A stretch of DNA of 64,000 bases from Anaspis maculata (GCA_949128115.1 OX421964.1:48338601-48402600); one strand, 5' to 3'. Numbered from the stretch's first letter, positions 21,919 to 33,629 are shown. Numbers and translations are program-made. The notes: generated from the letters alone by a model not told the origin.

Positions 21919-24520
21919 TATAATCAATTTCACGGCTTTCTGAATTAGAGCAAGCTATGGAAAAAATGAGTTGCGTTGGTACGAATGGCACGTTGACGAC
22001 TTGTTGGCAGCTAGCTGTCTTCATGTGCAATTTTCAATGTGAGATTGTCACCGTCTCGGGGAGTCATAAACGCGAAAGTGAAAATTTTCGAAATGTGCGA
22101 GTAATTGTTAGTTTCCTTTGAGTGATTTGCAGTGTGGACGATAAGGGACATTGTCTTCATTGGTTGGTGGGTTTTCGCCAGTATTAGGTTTTTGCCGGCC
22201 ACTGAGAAAATTATGCCGAAAGTCTGTGATGCCGTGGAGAAATGGAATGTAAAAAGAAACAAGTGAGTATGCCTTCACGTGCGTGAGTCTCAGTAGCGCA
22301 TTTTCTCAAAGAGGCATATTGTGAACGTAAAGAAATATGGTTGAAGGAGAAACACCATTCTTTGCCCACTTTCTTCATTCGAAACTCATTGTGATATTTT
22401 GTTATCAGAATGGGATACTTGCCAATGAAATAGATTTGAATGAAAATTCTTTCACTCATCAATCTTTTTTTGTTTGAGGGCGGGAGCTGGGAGCGGCGAC
22501 TAATCAACAGTAGTCTATTCTTTCTCATTCTTAGTCGGCTATCCATATAGCGAAAGAATTAGATCGCTATGTCTGCGGGTTTATGTTTTCCATTTATCAC
22601 TTACTTTGAGGGCAGCGTGTGGAGGTGGCAGCATTCGGCAAAGTAACTGTTGCACAGTTTGAGTTAGGAGTTTCTAAATGTTTGAGGAAATATGACAATA
22701 AGTGAAAATTGTGAAAGTTGAATTTTTTTTGTTTGGGGGCGGGAGCTGGAGGCGGCCACTAATCGAAAGTGGCCTATCTCTTCCCATTTTTAGTCAGCTA
22801 TCTATATAGCGGAACAATTAGATCGCTATGTCTTGAGGGCTATGTTTTACATTTACCTCTTACTTTGGGGGCGGCGTGTGGGAGCGGCAGAGTTTGACAA
22901 AGAAATTCTTCCACAGTTTGAGTTGGGAGTTTCTGAATGTTTGAGGTAACAATCAATGTAAATCAGTGGAAAGAGGCGGCGCCATATCAAAAGTAGCCTA
23001 TTCTTTCCCATTTTTAGTTAGCTATCCATATACCGAAAGAATTAGATCGTTATGTCTTCGGGTTTATGTTTTTCATTCATCTCTCACTTTGATGGCAGCG
23101 TGTGGGGGCGGCAGCATTCGGCAAAGTAACTGTTGCACAGTTTGAGTTGGGAGTTTCTAAATGTAAGGGAAATATGACAATCAGTGAAAATTGTGAAATT
23201 TGCATTTTTTTTTGTTTGGAGGCGGCATTCTGGAGGCGGCATTCTGGAGGCGGCGGCTAATTAAAAGTGGCCCATTTTTTTCCAATTTTAGTCAGCTATC
23301 AATATAGTGAAAGAATTAGATCGCTATGTCTTCAGGTTCATGTTTTACATTTATCTCTCACTTTGGGGGAGGCGTGTGGGAGCGGCAGAGTTTGGCAAAG
23401 AAATTCTTGCACAGTTTGAGTCAAGAGTTTCTAAATGTTCGAGGTAACATTATCAGCTAAATCAGTGAAAATTGTTGAAAGTTGCACTTTTTTCTTTTGG
23501 GGGCGGAAGCTGGAGGCGGCGCCATATCAAAAGTAGCCTATCCTTCTCCATTTTTAGTCAGCCATCCATATAGCGAAAAACTTAGATCGCTATGTCTTCG
23601 GGTTCATGTTTTTCATTTATCTCTTACTTTGGGGGCGGCGTGTGGGAGCGGCAGCGTTCGGCTGAGCAAATGTTTCACAATTTGGGTTGGCAGTTCCTAA
23701 ATGTTTAAGGAAACAGCTCAATCAGTAACATTTGTGAAAGTTGCACTTTTTATCGTTTGGGGGCGGAATCTGGGGGCGGCAACTAACCAAAAGTAGCCTA
23801 TTCTTTCCCATTTTTAGTCAGCTTTTCATATACCGAAAAAATCAGATCGCTATGTCTTCGGGTTTATGTTTTTCATTTTAAAGTGATTGGGGGCAGTTTT
23901 TAGCAGTTTTTCCATGTCGGCGGCGCATATTAAAGACGGAATGTTTCTTGACTTACGTTTATAAGTGGCAACTATGTATTATTCAAAAAATGAGAACACT
24001 AGAGCATCAGGTCTGGTAGAAAGTACAGTATTATGTTATTTCAAGTTTATCGGGGGCGGTTTTCTCTATGTTGGCGGCGCAATATGGACATCCAATATAG
24101 CCTAGCCCTCCTTTGGGAGTGGCAGCTATGTATCAGCGAAAAAATTAGAAAGCTAGGTCGTCTAGTTTGGGAGGAGTTCGAGGAACGGACGGACGGACGG
24201 ACAAAGCGGTTGCAATAGCGATTTTCATCAAGATGGAAAATGCGCTAACAACCTTGGTGGTGACCCACCAACCAGTCAAGACAATGTCCCTTATCGTCCA
24301 CACTGCAAAGCACTTCAGAGAAACTCACGATTCCTGGCGTATGCTCCAAAATTTTCACTTTCGCGTTTCATGATACCTCGACACGGTGACAAAGTGTCAC
24401 ATTGAAAATTGCACGTGTAGACAACTACCTGGCATTCCCTTGCCATCGTATCATTCGTGTCAACAATACACAATTTTTCCATAGTTTGCTCCAATGCAGA
24501 AAGCCGTGAAATTGATTATA
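21919..24520. mobile_element. Inverted-repeat element enclosing a 260-bp satellite array
   Basis: The left arm at about 21919-22190 is repeated in inverse at about 24250-24520. Pairs include TATAATCAATTTCACGGC with GCCGTGAAATTGATTATA (exact, at the outer tips), TGTGCAATTTTCAATGTG with its inverse near 24395, and CAGTGTGGACGATAAGGGAC with GTCCCTTATCGTCCACACTG. The arms are about 75-85 percent identical by eye. Between them lie six tandem ~260 bp units (22466-23890) and a related half unit (24030-24210) that ends in (GACG)n. No transposase was seen. Confidence 0.75.
22466..23890. repeat. Tandem array, six ~260-bp GGGGGCGG-rich units
   Basis: The GATCGCTATGTCT core recurs near 22562, 22821, 23045, 23320, 23585 and 23845, giving spacings of 224-275 bp. 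Each unit has a T-run, a G-rich block (GGGGGCGG(G/A)AGCTGG), TTTTTAGTCAGCTATCCATA, a small hairpin TAGCGA...TCGCTA, a second G-rich block (GGGGGCGGCGTGTGGGAGCG) and CACAGTTTGAGTTGGGAGTT. The third unit is shortened and the fourth has a duplicated GGAGGCGGCATTCT block. The G-rich blocks have G-quadruplex potential. Confidence 0.9.
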
Positions 24521-24715
24521 CTGGTTTCTATCAGCATGCGCTTCTTGAACGTTCGCGATTTCTTGATTTTTTATTTGGTTTCAGCTCCGAATCGTTTAGA
24601 ATCAACTTGGTTTTGCAGGGACAGTGACACTGAGTCGATTTTGGAAAGTTCTAACAGGGTTTTTTTCCAGTGGTGCCATGAAGCTCGAGTATCAACGTGC
24701 GATTTGGGTGATGTA

Positions 24716-25733
24716 CAGCTGTCCCGAAATTAATGCAACAAAATTTACGAGGAGGTAGAAAATTGAAAAATAAGGGTACTTCCTTAATAAAAAAAAACAC
24801 CCTCGCAAACGTTATAGCGGAGATACAGGCCTTCATAGTTGTTTTTTTCAATAAGTTTTTGGCATAACTTTTGAACCGTTGAACCGATTTCATTCAAATT
24901 TGAACCAACGTTTACTAAAATAGGTCTCTGTTGAAGACTGATAACACATTTCATCAAACATTTTTAGGGTTGAAGATAATAGGGGGTACCTCCCCCTTTG
25001 CCCCCTATCTCCCATTCCTCCTGAATAATTTTGAAAATGATTCAAGGTTTTGGGTTCTACGTTCAATTCAGAGAAAAAAGTTACTCTCGAAAAATTTTGA
25101 CCAGATGCTTCGTTTTCGAGATATTTGTGTTTGAAACTTTGGAAAACATCTCAAAATTGGCACTTTTCACAGGGCCCAATTTTTTTTCTTCTGAAAAGCT
25201 TAATGTTTTTTAGCAAAAATGGTAGATAATCAATTTGAAACACCTAGAAAACTCATTTCAGTTGAGGAATCTTGAGTTTTCTTGAATTTTTATTCTTAAG
25301 GCCTTGAAAGTGGTGCTTTCGAGATGTTCTCCGAAGTTTCAAACCCAAATATTTTTAAAACGAAGCCTCTTATCAAAATTTTGCAAGAGTAACTTTTTTC
25401 TCTAAATTGAACGTAGAAGTCAAAACATTTTTCAAAAATATCCAGGGGGGGGGTGAAAAATAGGGAGAATTATCTTCGCCCCTAAAAATGTTTAATGAAA
25501 TGCGTTATCATTGTTCAATAGAGACCTATTTCAGTAAGCTTTGGTTGAAGTTTGGATTGAATCGGTTCAACAGTTCAAAAGTAATGCCAAAAAACTATTT
25601 TCAAAAAACAACACTTTGAAGGCCTGTATCTCCATTATTACGTTTGCAAGAGTATTTTCATTAAGGAAGTCCTCTTACTTTCCAATTTTGCACCTCCCTG
25701 TAAATTTTTTTGCATTAATCCCAGGACACCCTG
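24716..25733. mobile_element. TA-flanked foldback element, about 1.02 kb
   Basis: The left tip TACAGCTGTCCCGAAATTAA and the inverse right tip with TTAATCCCAGGACACCCTGTA flank two arms of about 480 bp (24716-25210, 25270-25733). Both arms include CGTTCAATTCAGAGAAAAAA-like and GATAACGCATTTCAT-like blocks in opposite orientation. Reading frames in both arms (KACIS-x-ITFAR-VF) are mirror translations of the same repeat rather than genes. Confidence 0.85.
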
Positions 25734-25735
25734 TA

Positions 25736-26337
25736 CAGGGTGTTTCGGTGATCTTGCATAATACTTCGGGAGGTGATTCCTCTCAAGAAAATAAGTCGAA
25801 AAGTAAGAGGAACATTTTTACCTGAAATGCTTCCTAAGGGATTTACAGCCTCTCAACGGTACGTAAGTTGAACAAAGTTTTTAATTATTTGCTGAAAAAC
25901 CGTCAAAGTTAGGAACTTCAAATTTGGTATAGGAAGTTTTGGTTGGTTGGAAGTTTCTCAACAGTGCGAATGTACATGCAAAGTTCTAAACAAATCTAAC
26001 CAGTGGCAGCAAAATTAGAGGGAATTGGGATTATGTTGAAAATTATTCATGACACGTCCGTGTTGTTCCACTTTTACTCCAGGACGATGCATCTTACAGA
26101 AAAAATGCGGGAGGAATAAAAGGTTTGGATTGAGCAAATCTATCCAAAACATTAAGTTTAAAGATGTCACCTTCGACAGTTCTTGAGAAAATAATTGGAA
26201 ACTTTGTTGCATTTTGTACATTTGAGGAGCTGTAACTCCCTTAGGAAGCACTTGGGAAAAAATCTTACTCCTACTTTTCGACTAATTTTTTTTGGGAAGA
26301 ATCCCGAAGTATTATCCAAGGTCACTGGAACACCCTA
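25736..26337. mobile_element. TA-flanked MITE, CAGGGTGTTTCGGTG family, copy 1
   Basis: It begins CAGGGTGTTTCGGTGATC and ends in the inverse with GGTCACTGGAACACCCTA. Terminal repeats are about 125 bp and include AATACTTCGGGAGGTGATTC. It is colinear with 59310-59900. It shares the TA at 25734-25735 with the element on its left. Size is 602 bp, non-coding. Confidence 0.88.
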
Positions 26338-27229
26338 TATAGTTTCATCTGGCATTTGGGCAACTTTGATTACCCTGCCCAGGTCTTCTAAGCAGAGTAC
26401 CTATGTCTTTCTACTATAGGTATACTCTCTTACCAGTCTGCATGCTTATCCTCCAATGCCTGCATGTCCTCATCAATGTTTTCTGCTCCGTTATCACTTA
26501 TTCAATCAACTTCGACTGACCAGAGCTCACTCACTATCACTGGCATGCGCATCGTTACCATGCTTCAGCTGATTCTTTGGATCAGAGCAGTTTCCGTCGG
26601 CAATAAAAACAATTGAAGAACCACCACAATCTCGGAGCTTTTGATCATTAATCAACGGCACAAATGTGCAAGTACACCAGTACAGTGACAGGTCGTGCTC
26701 TAATGGTAATTAGGTAATTTATAACGTGGAAAATGCTGTTTTAATCCCGGTCGTTGTACATGGAATAAAATGGGGGAAACGTGCTGAAAACAATTTCATG
26801 GAACTAAGTAATCGTCCACATCGAGTTATAAATATGAAGAAAATTGTCGATGCAATTTTGATTGTGTGCATGAATAACAACCTCTGGCATACACACACAG
26901 TAATTACCAGCGGAGTTGTTGCCTGTAATTTTATCTGAAAATTGTATACGACAATGCGGGGGTGAATAATTTCCATTTTCAAATGGACTCTGGAATCCCT
27001 GATTTGTCTCCATATTCAACATCATTAGAGAAATGACATTTCAATGGGTGCTGGCTTACGTTTGCAGCCATTACAAAATGTCGGTACAAATCTGAAGTTT
27101 CTGGATTTTTTAGTTATTCACTTCGTTCATTATTCACTCGACCAATTTCCACAATATAATAACTACCCCTTTTCAGATGTGACCTTTAGAGCATCTACCA
27201 CTATCTAGACCTAAATTCGTATACTTACT
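26338..27229. other. Minisatellite fragment and unique sequence, no gene
   Basis: 26400-26600 contains degenerate units of the ACTTCGACTGACCAGAG type, related to the array that starts near 27230. 26700-27170 is unique and AT-rich with no recognised frame. Confidence 0.45.
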
Positions 27230-28060
27230 TAATCCTGTTCGCTCCATCTGGAGCATATGGCGTTTACTATCTCTTTCCAGACTCACTTACTGACATGATT
27301 GTTAATCAGACTGCTACGTCCTTTGCTCAACTTCAGCTACTGACCAGACTTCATCTATTGACAATATTGACATGTAAAATTGTACATCTGCTCAACTTGA
27401 ACTGACCAGTCCTCACTTCTTACCATAACTGCTTTAGGACTGCTCCATTGTTTGTTCAATTTCAACTGACTAGACTTCATCGATTGATATGTACCTACAT
27501 TGGTTCAAGTGCAACTGACTAGCCCTCACTCGTTGGCATGCTTAATCATTAGACGACTCTGTCCTTTGCTCAACTGACTAGATTTTATCGAATGCCATAA
27601 TTATGTACCTGTCCAACTACAAATGACCAGATGACCCAATGACATGATTATTCATTCAACTGCTCTGACCTTTGATCAACTTCAACAGACCAGCTTTCGC
27701 TCACTGACATGATTGCTCCGTCTTTTGCTCAACTTCAATGGGGCCTTGCAATTGAAAAACTCAACGTGAGGTCGCCACTACTGTAACGCCTACTTCGATG
27801 AAGCGGCCGTAACGACGGGAAAAACAGGGGAGTTTGAGTAGTTTGACCAGTAACTGACAGTGACTGGAGACGTCAAGCAAGAAACAGAGGTTATCCAAAT
27901 TTCAAATCAAGACATAAAATGACGGACGTCGGTCGCTGAAGCGTCAACGCCGTCGAAATCGTCGAATTTGCCCCCAACGGTTGTGGCGCCCTCGGTGTGT
28001 GAAAGTGGCAGTGCAAGGCCCCATTGACCAGACTTTATCGATTCATATGAGCATCGTAAC
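27230..28060. repeat. Degenerate ~50-65 bp minisatellite
   Basis: Units resemble CTCAACTTCAACTGACCAGA followed by a CTTCAT/CTCACT block, TGACATGATT and a CTGCTC-TTTG spacer. About eight units are visible, interrupted by the MITE at 27736-28026. Fragments of the same repeat appear at 26400-26600 and 44560-44660. Confidence 0.7.
27736..28026. mobile_element. MITE with CAATGGGGCC ends, copy 2
   Basis: 291 bp, bounded by CAATGGGGCCTTGCA and TGCAAGGCCCCATTG, inserted in the minisatellite between a CTCAACTTCAA unit part and TTGACCAGAC. It is almost identical to 12291-12585. Comparing the flanks with the satellite consensus ACTTCAACTGACCAG indicates little or no target duplication, but the exact boundary is ambiguous. 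Confidence 0.85.
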
Positions 28061-29129
28061 CAAAGTCAAAATAGTATTTTTGAAACACATGGAAACAGCG
28101 TCACACGGCAGACTCCCACTGCAACCCTTGCAACATAAGACTGCTCGGTCCTTTGGTCAACAGTAGGTATATCACTCGTATCGTAGTCCACATTAGCATT
28201 TGTGAGATCGCGAGGTTGCTGAAACGTAAAAATCCATTGGAATCTAGCAATTCTTTCTGGGATGATTACCATGCCTGCGATGAGAGATAAAAATCTGTTC
28301 TCCATACGAAATTGATAGGTGGAATCGCTTTCTACGGGGCCATTAATAGTACACGTTATGTTGAATGGTTCCAGCGATAGGAACAACAACCATCAATTTC
28401 AACACCACTGTTTGTATAAAACTTTATTAATCCAATGGTAGCAAGCGCTCTCATGTTTTATTTCCGGGATATTTTTAGTTGACGGTTATTTTTGCACTTC
28501 ATTCAATTTTGTTACCCAAACACAATGGTTTGTGTCTCACCTCGCATACCTCCCGCACCCACATAAATTAGTAGCAGCAGAATAGGTACAAAAGAAACAC
28601 ACTGCCATTATAGCCAAGCGGACTAATTTAAAGGATTACTTTGTTTTGAACATTCCGGCACAAGATCCGGTAGTCGTCGTGATATACGTTAGGGTTATTG
28701 CATTAATATTTAAGGATACGTGTGGTCTTGACACAGAGACCGTAAAACCGTAAAAATGAGACACGATGGCTGATGTGTTGAAATACATTTACATTTACGC
28801 TGCTGAAGAGGGAAGTGACGTATAAATAATGCACCGAGCAGCAGCGACCGACTGGCGGTCGAAGTCTATGCCACTCACACATACACCAGACATTAAATAT
28901 TTCGTATGCACACAACTAATTTGGGCAATTTGGGACAATTAAGAGCAGCGCTTTGTTAGGCGGCTGGTAGGAAGTGATGGAGGCTGCGAAGAACGCGAAG
29001 GGTTTGAAGGGAATTCCAATGGATACATCCTGTTGGTCTTGTTTTCGCGTGTGGGCTATGGCTAGGAAGTCGCCCAAGAAGTGACAGTGATTGAGATCTT
29101 GCATGCCATTTGTCATCACTACAATGGCA
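28061..29129. other. Unique non-coding sequence, no confident gene
   Basis: No recognised domain in any frame. No paired terminal repeats were seen. Confidence 0.35.
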
Positions 29130-29639
29130 TATAGGGTGTCAAATTCAAAACTTACAATTGCCTGTAAGTCTGAAACAAAAGCAGATATCGAAAATCACCC
29201 AAAACCTTTTCGACAGAATGGAGGGGGAACCATAACAGTGAAGTCAGTGACTCACCCCGACTCCGTGTCCGAGCCCCAGCTCTCTCTCCACTATTTTTTT
29301 TTCAAATGGCAATCCCTCACTCGTGATACAGCATTGAAAAGCCCTTGAAAAATGCTTTCCAGTGATACCAATTATTTCATATTTGGCTTGAGTAGTTTTC
29401 GATTAGTTTGGAAAGAGAGTCTAATGGGTTTACATTGATTTAAATGAATTCACTCAACAAATCAAATTGTTACTACTTCAAACCAAAAAGAAAGACTTAA
29501 TATTCACGATAAGTGTTCAAAATGATTGCTGTTATTTTCAAGGCAATAATAAAGCCTGTTCTCGAACTTTTGTCGAACGTTTTCGAAGGTTTCTCTTGAA
29601 AGGCGCGACATTCTTCGGTAGTTCTACGTTCTACGTTCA

Positions 29640-30070
29640 GTTTTTCAATTGTCCTCTTCTGCCAACCCCTAGAATCTTCATCTAGGTCCATCTGATTTTT
29701 TAATTCCTGAACTATTAGGGGCTCGATTGAGGTTTCCAAAATTTCTGCATAAAGCACACTATTCAAATTACCGTCTATGAATAGTGGGCCGATGATTGCG
29801 TTTCTCGATATTTCCGCCCAAAAATTAAATTTTTAGGGTACTGGGTATGCCCTTTCCGAAAACGTGAGGATTATCGTCACTTCAGTAGCGAAAATTTTGT
29901 TTGTTCACATGACCATTCAAGTAAAGGTCATGTAAAAAGTAAAAGTAAGAAGTAGATTCGTCACTGAAACAAATGTTTTTCACGAGTTGAGGTTCTGCGG
30001 TGATTTGTTGCGTCATAGCTTCACAAAACTCAATCTGCCTATCAGGACTTTTCGTAAGAAAATGACGCTT
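29640..30070 (-). pseudogene. Mariner-family transposase, catalytic-core remnant
   Basis: Reading the minus strand gives fragments in the order expected for the mariner DDE core: RQIEFCEAMTQQI, ICFSDES (first catalytic Asp, codons near 29954-29968), LNGHVNKQNFRY, a stop where a Trp codon is expected, SDDNPHVFGKG, then IIGPLFIDGNLNSVLYAEIL. At least one in-frame stop and one frameshift disrupt it, and the second Asp motif (QQDGAPAH-like) is not visible. The N-terminal helix-turn-helix is also absent because the sequence runs into a (TGTC)n tract at about 30080. The gene is dead. Confidence 0.85.
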
Positions 30071-30119
30071 ATATGGCCGGTTTGTCTGTCTGTCCGTCTG
30101 TCTGTCTGTCTGTCCGTGT

Positions 30120-30530
30120 AGAAAATGAGAAGTTGTACTCCTTCTCGGGAAATGAAGTTAGAGCTTTGGAACTTTTTTTGAATGATAGCTGATGTCCCCA
30201 AGGGTGGCCAATGGTCATTATTTTTTTTATCCATACATAGTTATCATTATAATGATCAAAAAACAAAGATTTACTGTGCACTTCTGAGAAGTTGAACTCC
30301 TCCTCCGGGAATGAAGCTTGAGCCTTGGAACTTCGTCCGATGGATAGCTGATATCCCCAAGGGTGGCCAATGGGCATTTATATTTTTATACATACATAGT
30401 TATCACTATTATTATCAAAAAACAAAGATTTTCTGTGCACTTCTAAGAAATTGAACTTCTCCTCGGGGAATGGACCTAAAGCCCTGGAACTTTTTCCGAT
30501 GGATAGCTCAGGTTCTCAAGGGTGGCCAGT
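30120..30530. repeat. Three tandem ~160-bp repeats
   Basis: Units begin near 30126, 30287 and 30446. Each reads GAAGTTGAACTCCTCCTC-like, a GGAATGAAGC-like block, CTTGGAACTT, GATGGATAGCTGATATCCCC and AAGGGTGGCCAATGGGCA, followed in the first two by an AT-rich spacer ending TCAAAAAACAAAGATTT. A (TGTC)n tract precedes the array (30076-30118). The reverse complement of the unit, with its GACA tract, occurs at 5830-5960. Confidence 0.8.
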
Positions 30531-30659
30531 GGGCAGATTGGATTTCATGGTTGCGCCGCCATTTTGGCCGCCATATTGAAATTTCTTATTAGTGAAACGA
30601 TTTTCATGAAACTTGGAACTTACCCTTGTCACGTGTGATCATTCTCATTTTCAAGCTAA

Positions 30660-31711
30660 AGGACCCCGCACGATTCTTATAGCAAATGGCTCCCGGTTAA
30701 ATTCTCTGAATTTTTGATATGTTGTAGCTCATGAGATACTTATCAAATACCGTGAACCCCAAACTCAAATAATGGATAGTTTTTCACCCACAGGGGGTTG
30801 AAGTTGGAGGTTTTGACAGCTTCAAAATGATATTATGACGTTGATAAAAGCTTTTTATTTGGTTTCTCTTCAAGTTGTGTTTCATGCTAAATGTATTTAT
30901 TTGACAGAAAAATATCAACCCCCTCCTCCACCCCCAACCCCTATCTACCATCATAAAATTCGAGATTACTCCCAAAAACCATGCGGATGGCTTCTGTGAT
31001 TTAAATTATGAATTTTGACATAAAAATTATTTTCCACCCCTAATGTTGGGGTGCCGATTTTCCAGTTTTCCTCGGTTAATTTGGCTGAATTTTTGGTATT
31101 GTGTATTTCCAATTCTGCTGAACAAAAAGCTCATACCAAAACTTATTCCTATGAACAGTTTTTGTTCTGCAGGGGACTGAAGTTCAATATTTATGCCCTC
31201 AAATCTTCAACTTCAGTCCCCTGTAGAACAAAAACTGTCCATAGGAATAAGTTTTGGCATGGAAACTTTTTGTTCAGCAGAATTAGAAGTACACAATACC
31301 AAAAATTAACCGAGGAAAATTGGAGAATCGGGTGGAAAATAATTTTCATGTCAAAATTCATAATTTAAATCACAGAAGCCATCCGCATAGTTTTTGGGAG
31401 TAATCTCGAATTTTATGATGGTAGATAGGGGTTGGGGGTGGAGGAGGGGGTTGATATTTTTCTGTCAAATGAATACATTTAGCATGAAACACAACTTGAA
31501 GAGAAACCAAATAAAAAGCTTCTATCAACGTCATAATATCATTTTGAAGCCATCAAAGCCTCCAACTTCAACCCCCTGTGGGTAAAAAACTGTCCATTAT
31601 TTGAGTTTGGGGTTCACGGTATTTGATAAGTATCTCATGAGCTACAACATATCAAAAATTCAGAGAATTTAACCGGGAGCCATTTTCCATAAGAATCGTG
31701 CGGGGTCCTTT
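30660..31711. repeat. Near-perfect 1.05-kb palindrome
   Basis: Arms 30660-31183 and 31207-31711 with a loop of about 23 nt (CAATATTTATGCCC...). The same 63-codon frame appears on the minus strand at 30784-30975 and on the plus strand at 31394-31585 with 61 of 63 residues identical. Arm identity is therefore about 97 percent, implying a recent origin or gene conversion. The mirrored frame is not an independent gene. Confidence 0.9.
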
Positions 31712-32515
31712 CATCATTCCGCCGCCATATTGAAATCTCTTATTAGTGGGACGATTATCATGAAACTTGTAACTTATTCTTGTCTTGTATGAACATTTTC
31801 ATTTTCAAGCTGAATTTCATGACTCCGCTGCCATTTTGACCGCCATATTGGAATTTCTTATTAGTGGAACGATTTTCATGGAGCTTGGAACTCATCTTTG
31901 TCACGTGTGATCATTCTTATTTTCAAGCTTAATTGCGCCATATTGAAATCTCTTATTAGTGAAACGATTATCATGAAATTTAGAACTTACTCTTGTCTCG
32001 TATGAACATTCTTATTTTCAAACTAAATTTCATAAATTCACCGCCACTTTGGCCGCCATATTGAAATCTCTTATTAGTGGAACGATTGACATCAATCAAA
32101 CTTGGAACTTATTCCTTGTCTTATATGAACATTCTTATTTTCAAGCTGAATTGCATGACTCCGCTGCCATCTTGGCCGCCATATTGAAATCTCTTATTAG
32201 TGGAACAATTGACATGAAATTTGGAGCTTACTTTTGTCTTGTATAAACATTTTTATTTTCAAGCTGAATTTCATGATTTTGCCGCCATCTTGGCCTTGAA
32301 ATCTGTTATTAGTGGAGGGATTGTCATGAAACTTGGAACTCACCCTTGTTGCCTTGTCTCGTATGATCATTCTTATTTTCGAGTTGAATTTCATGATTCC
32401 GCCTCTATCTTGGCCGCCATATTGAAATTTCTCATTAGTGGAACGATTGTCATGAAACGTGAAACTTACTCTTGCCTCGCATGAACATTCAAATTTCAAG
32501 CCGGACTTCATTTCT
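31712..32515. repeat. ~115-bp satellite array, about eight units
   Basis: The unit contains GCCGCCATATTGAAATCTCT, TATTAGTGGAACGAT, TCATGAAACTTGGAACTTA, CTCTTGTCTCGTATGAACAT and TTCTTATTTTCAAGCTGAAT. Copies start near 31715, 31820, 31925, 32038, 32160, 32276 and 32396, with small deletions in some. One isolated unit lies on the other side of the palindrome at 30560-30650. Confidence 0.85.
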
Positions 32516-32871
32516 ATCAATGACAGATCCGCACTAAGAAAATGCGCTATTGCGACACACGCACGTGAGGGGATATTCACTTGTTTCCAAATTAATCGGA
32601 AATTACTCAAATCAAATATGAAATAATTATTGTTATCACTGGAAAGAATTTTTCAAGGGATTTTCAATTATGTATCACAAGTGGGGGGTTGCCATTTAGA
32701 AAAAAATAGTGGAGGGGGGCTGGGGCTCAGACTCGAAGTGGGGGTGAAACACTGACCTCACTATTATGGTCCCCTCTCCATTCTGTCGAAACGGTTTTGG
32801 GCGATTTTCGATATCTGCTTTTGTTTCAGACTTCCAGGCAATTGTAAGTTTTGGATTTGACACCCCGTATA

Positions 32872-33629
32872 ATGAAACTCTCGAGACGTTGAGCTTTCGG
32901 TTCACTTCACTACAAGAAAAATCCGTTGAAAGACTTACACACGCTTTGACACACCACACACTGACGTTTGGATAACTGACGGGTAATCACAGCATTCTAA
33001 CGTCCTTGTCGCTTGAACTGACGATACTAGTCCGTGACGTAGACTAGCATTTTGGGACTCGTAACATGATTCCGTTATTTTAAAAATTGATTGAAGTGGA
33101 ACTTCTATTCTCGCGCCTAGGTCACAACACACAACTAACGCAGAACCACACATAGGAGTGAATTCGGTTCATGGCATCAGTGGCTGTAACGAACGCCTGT
33201 AGCGTTGTCCGACCTAGGGGTGTCCAGCGTCGTCCCAGGAAATTGAAGAATAAGCTGTTGCGGCGTTCGGTTCTATTTCTTACAGTTAGTATTCTTTTCC
33301 CGCTTGCATTGTGTTCTAAGTACAACAGCTTCCATCATAAACAAAAATTTGATTTGATCGAGGAATTCTAACTCACGGTAGTGCCATTTGCAACCGAAAA
33401 TGATAAATCTATTTTCGCAATGCGTATCGCTGACACTAGACTTATTATGTTATGGTGTTATGGTGCTGGTGGCCCGACAGAAATAGTTCTCGACTTGGCT
33501 AAAAGTTATCATTGTATCCATTGTGTGGCGCTCGACAGGAATGGGACAGGAATTATTGTGGTTCTGTTTTTGTGATTAATTTATCGTTGTTAATAACAAC
33601 ACTAACGTTCTTACAACATTATTGTTAAC
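32872..33629. repeat. Dispersed repeat with conserved minus-strand frame, copy 1 (core 33085-33379)
   Basis: 33085-33379 is about 93 percent identical to 42735-43032 in the same orientation. Shared blocks include GAAGTGGAACTTCTATTCTC, GCATCAGTGGCTGTAACGAA and CAAAAATTTGATTTGATCGA. A minus-strand frame of 65-67 codons (ITEM: NASGKRILTV, NRTERRNSLFF, TTLQAFVTATDAMNRIHS) is kept in both. Function is unknown; it may be a piece of a transposon. 33380-33629 is unique. Confidence 0.75.

Larger units (their letters stand above)
29130..32871 (-). mobile_element. Composite mariner-derived element with internal palindrome and satellites, 3.7 kb
   Basis: The outer inverted repeats are about 230 bp: TATAGGGTGTCAAATTCAAA at 29130 and the inverse GATTTGACACCCCGTATA near 32855, both running into GCAGATATCGAAAATC and a block with CAAAACCTTTTCGACAGAATG or its inverse. 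TA flanks both tips. In order it holds a broken mariner transposase (minus, 29640-30070), three ~160-bp tandem repeats, a single ~115-bp satellite unit (30560-30650), a 1.05-kb palindrome with 23-nt loop, and about eight ~115-bp satellite units. Confidence 0.75.

Noticed and set aside
25541..25825. 94-codon frame resembling the one at 24651-24893
   Set aside because: Both are translations of the two inverted arms of the same non-coding foldback element.
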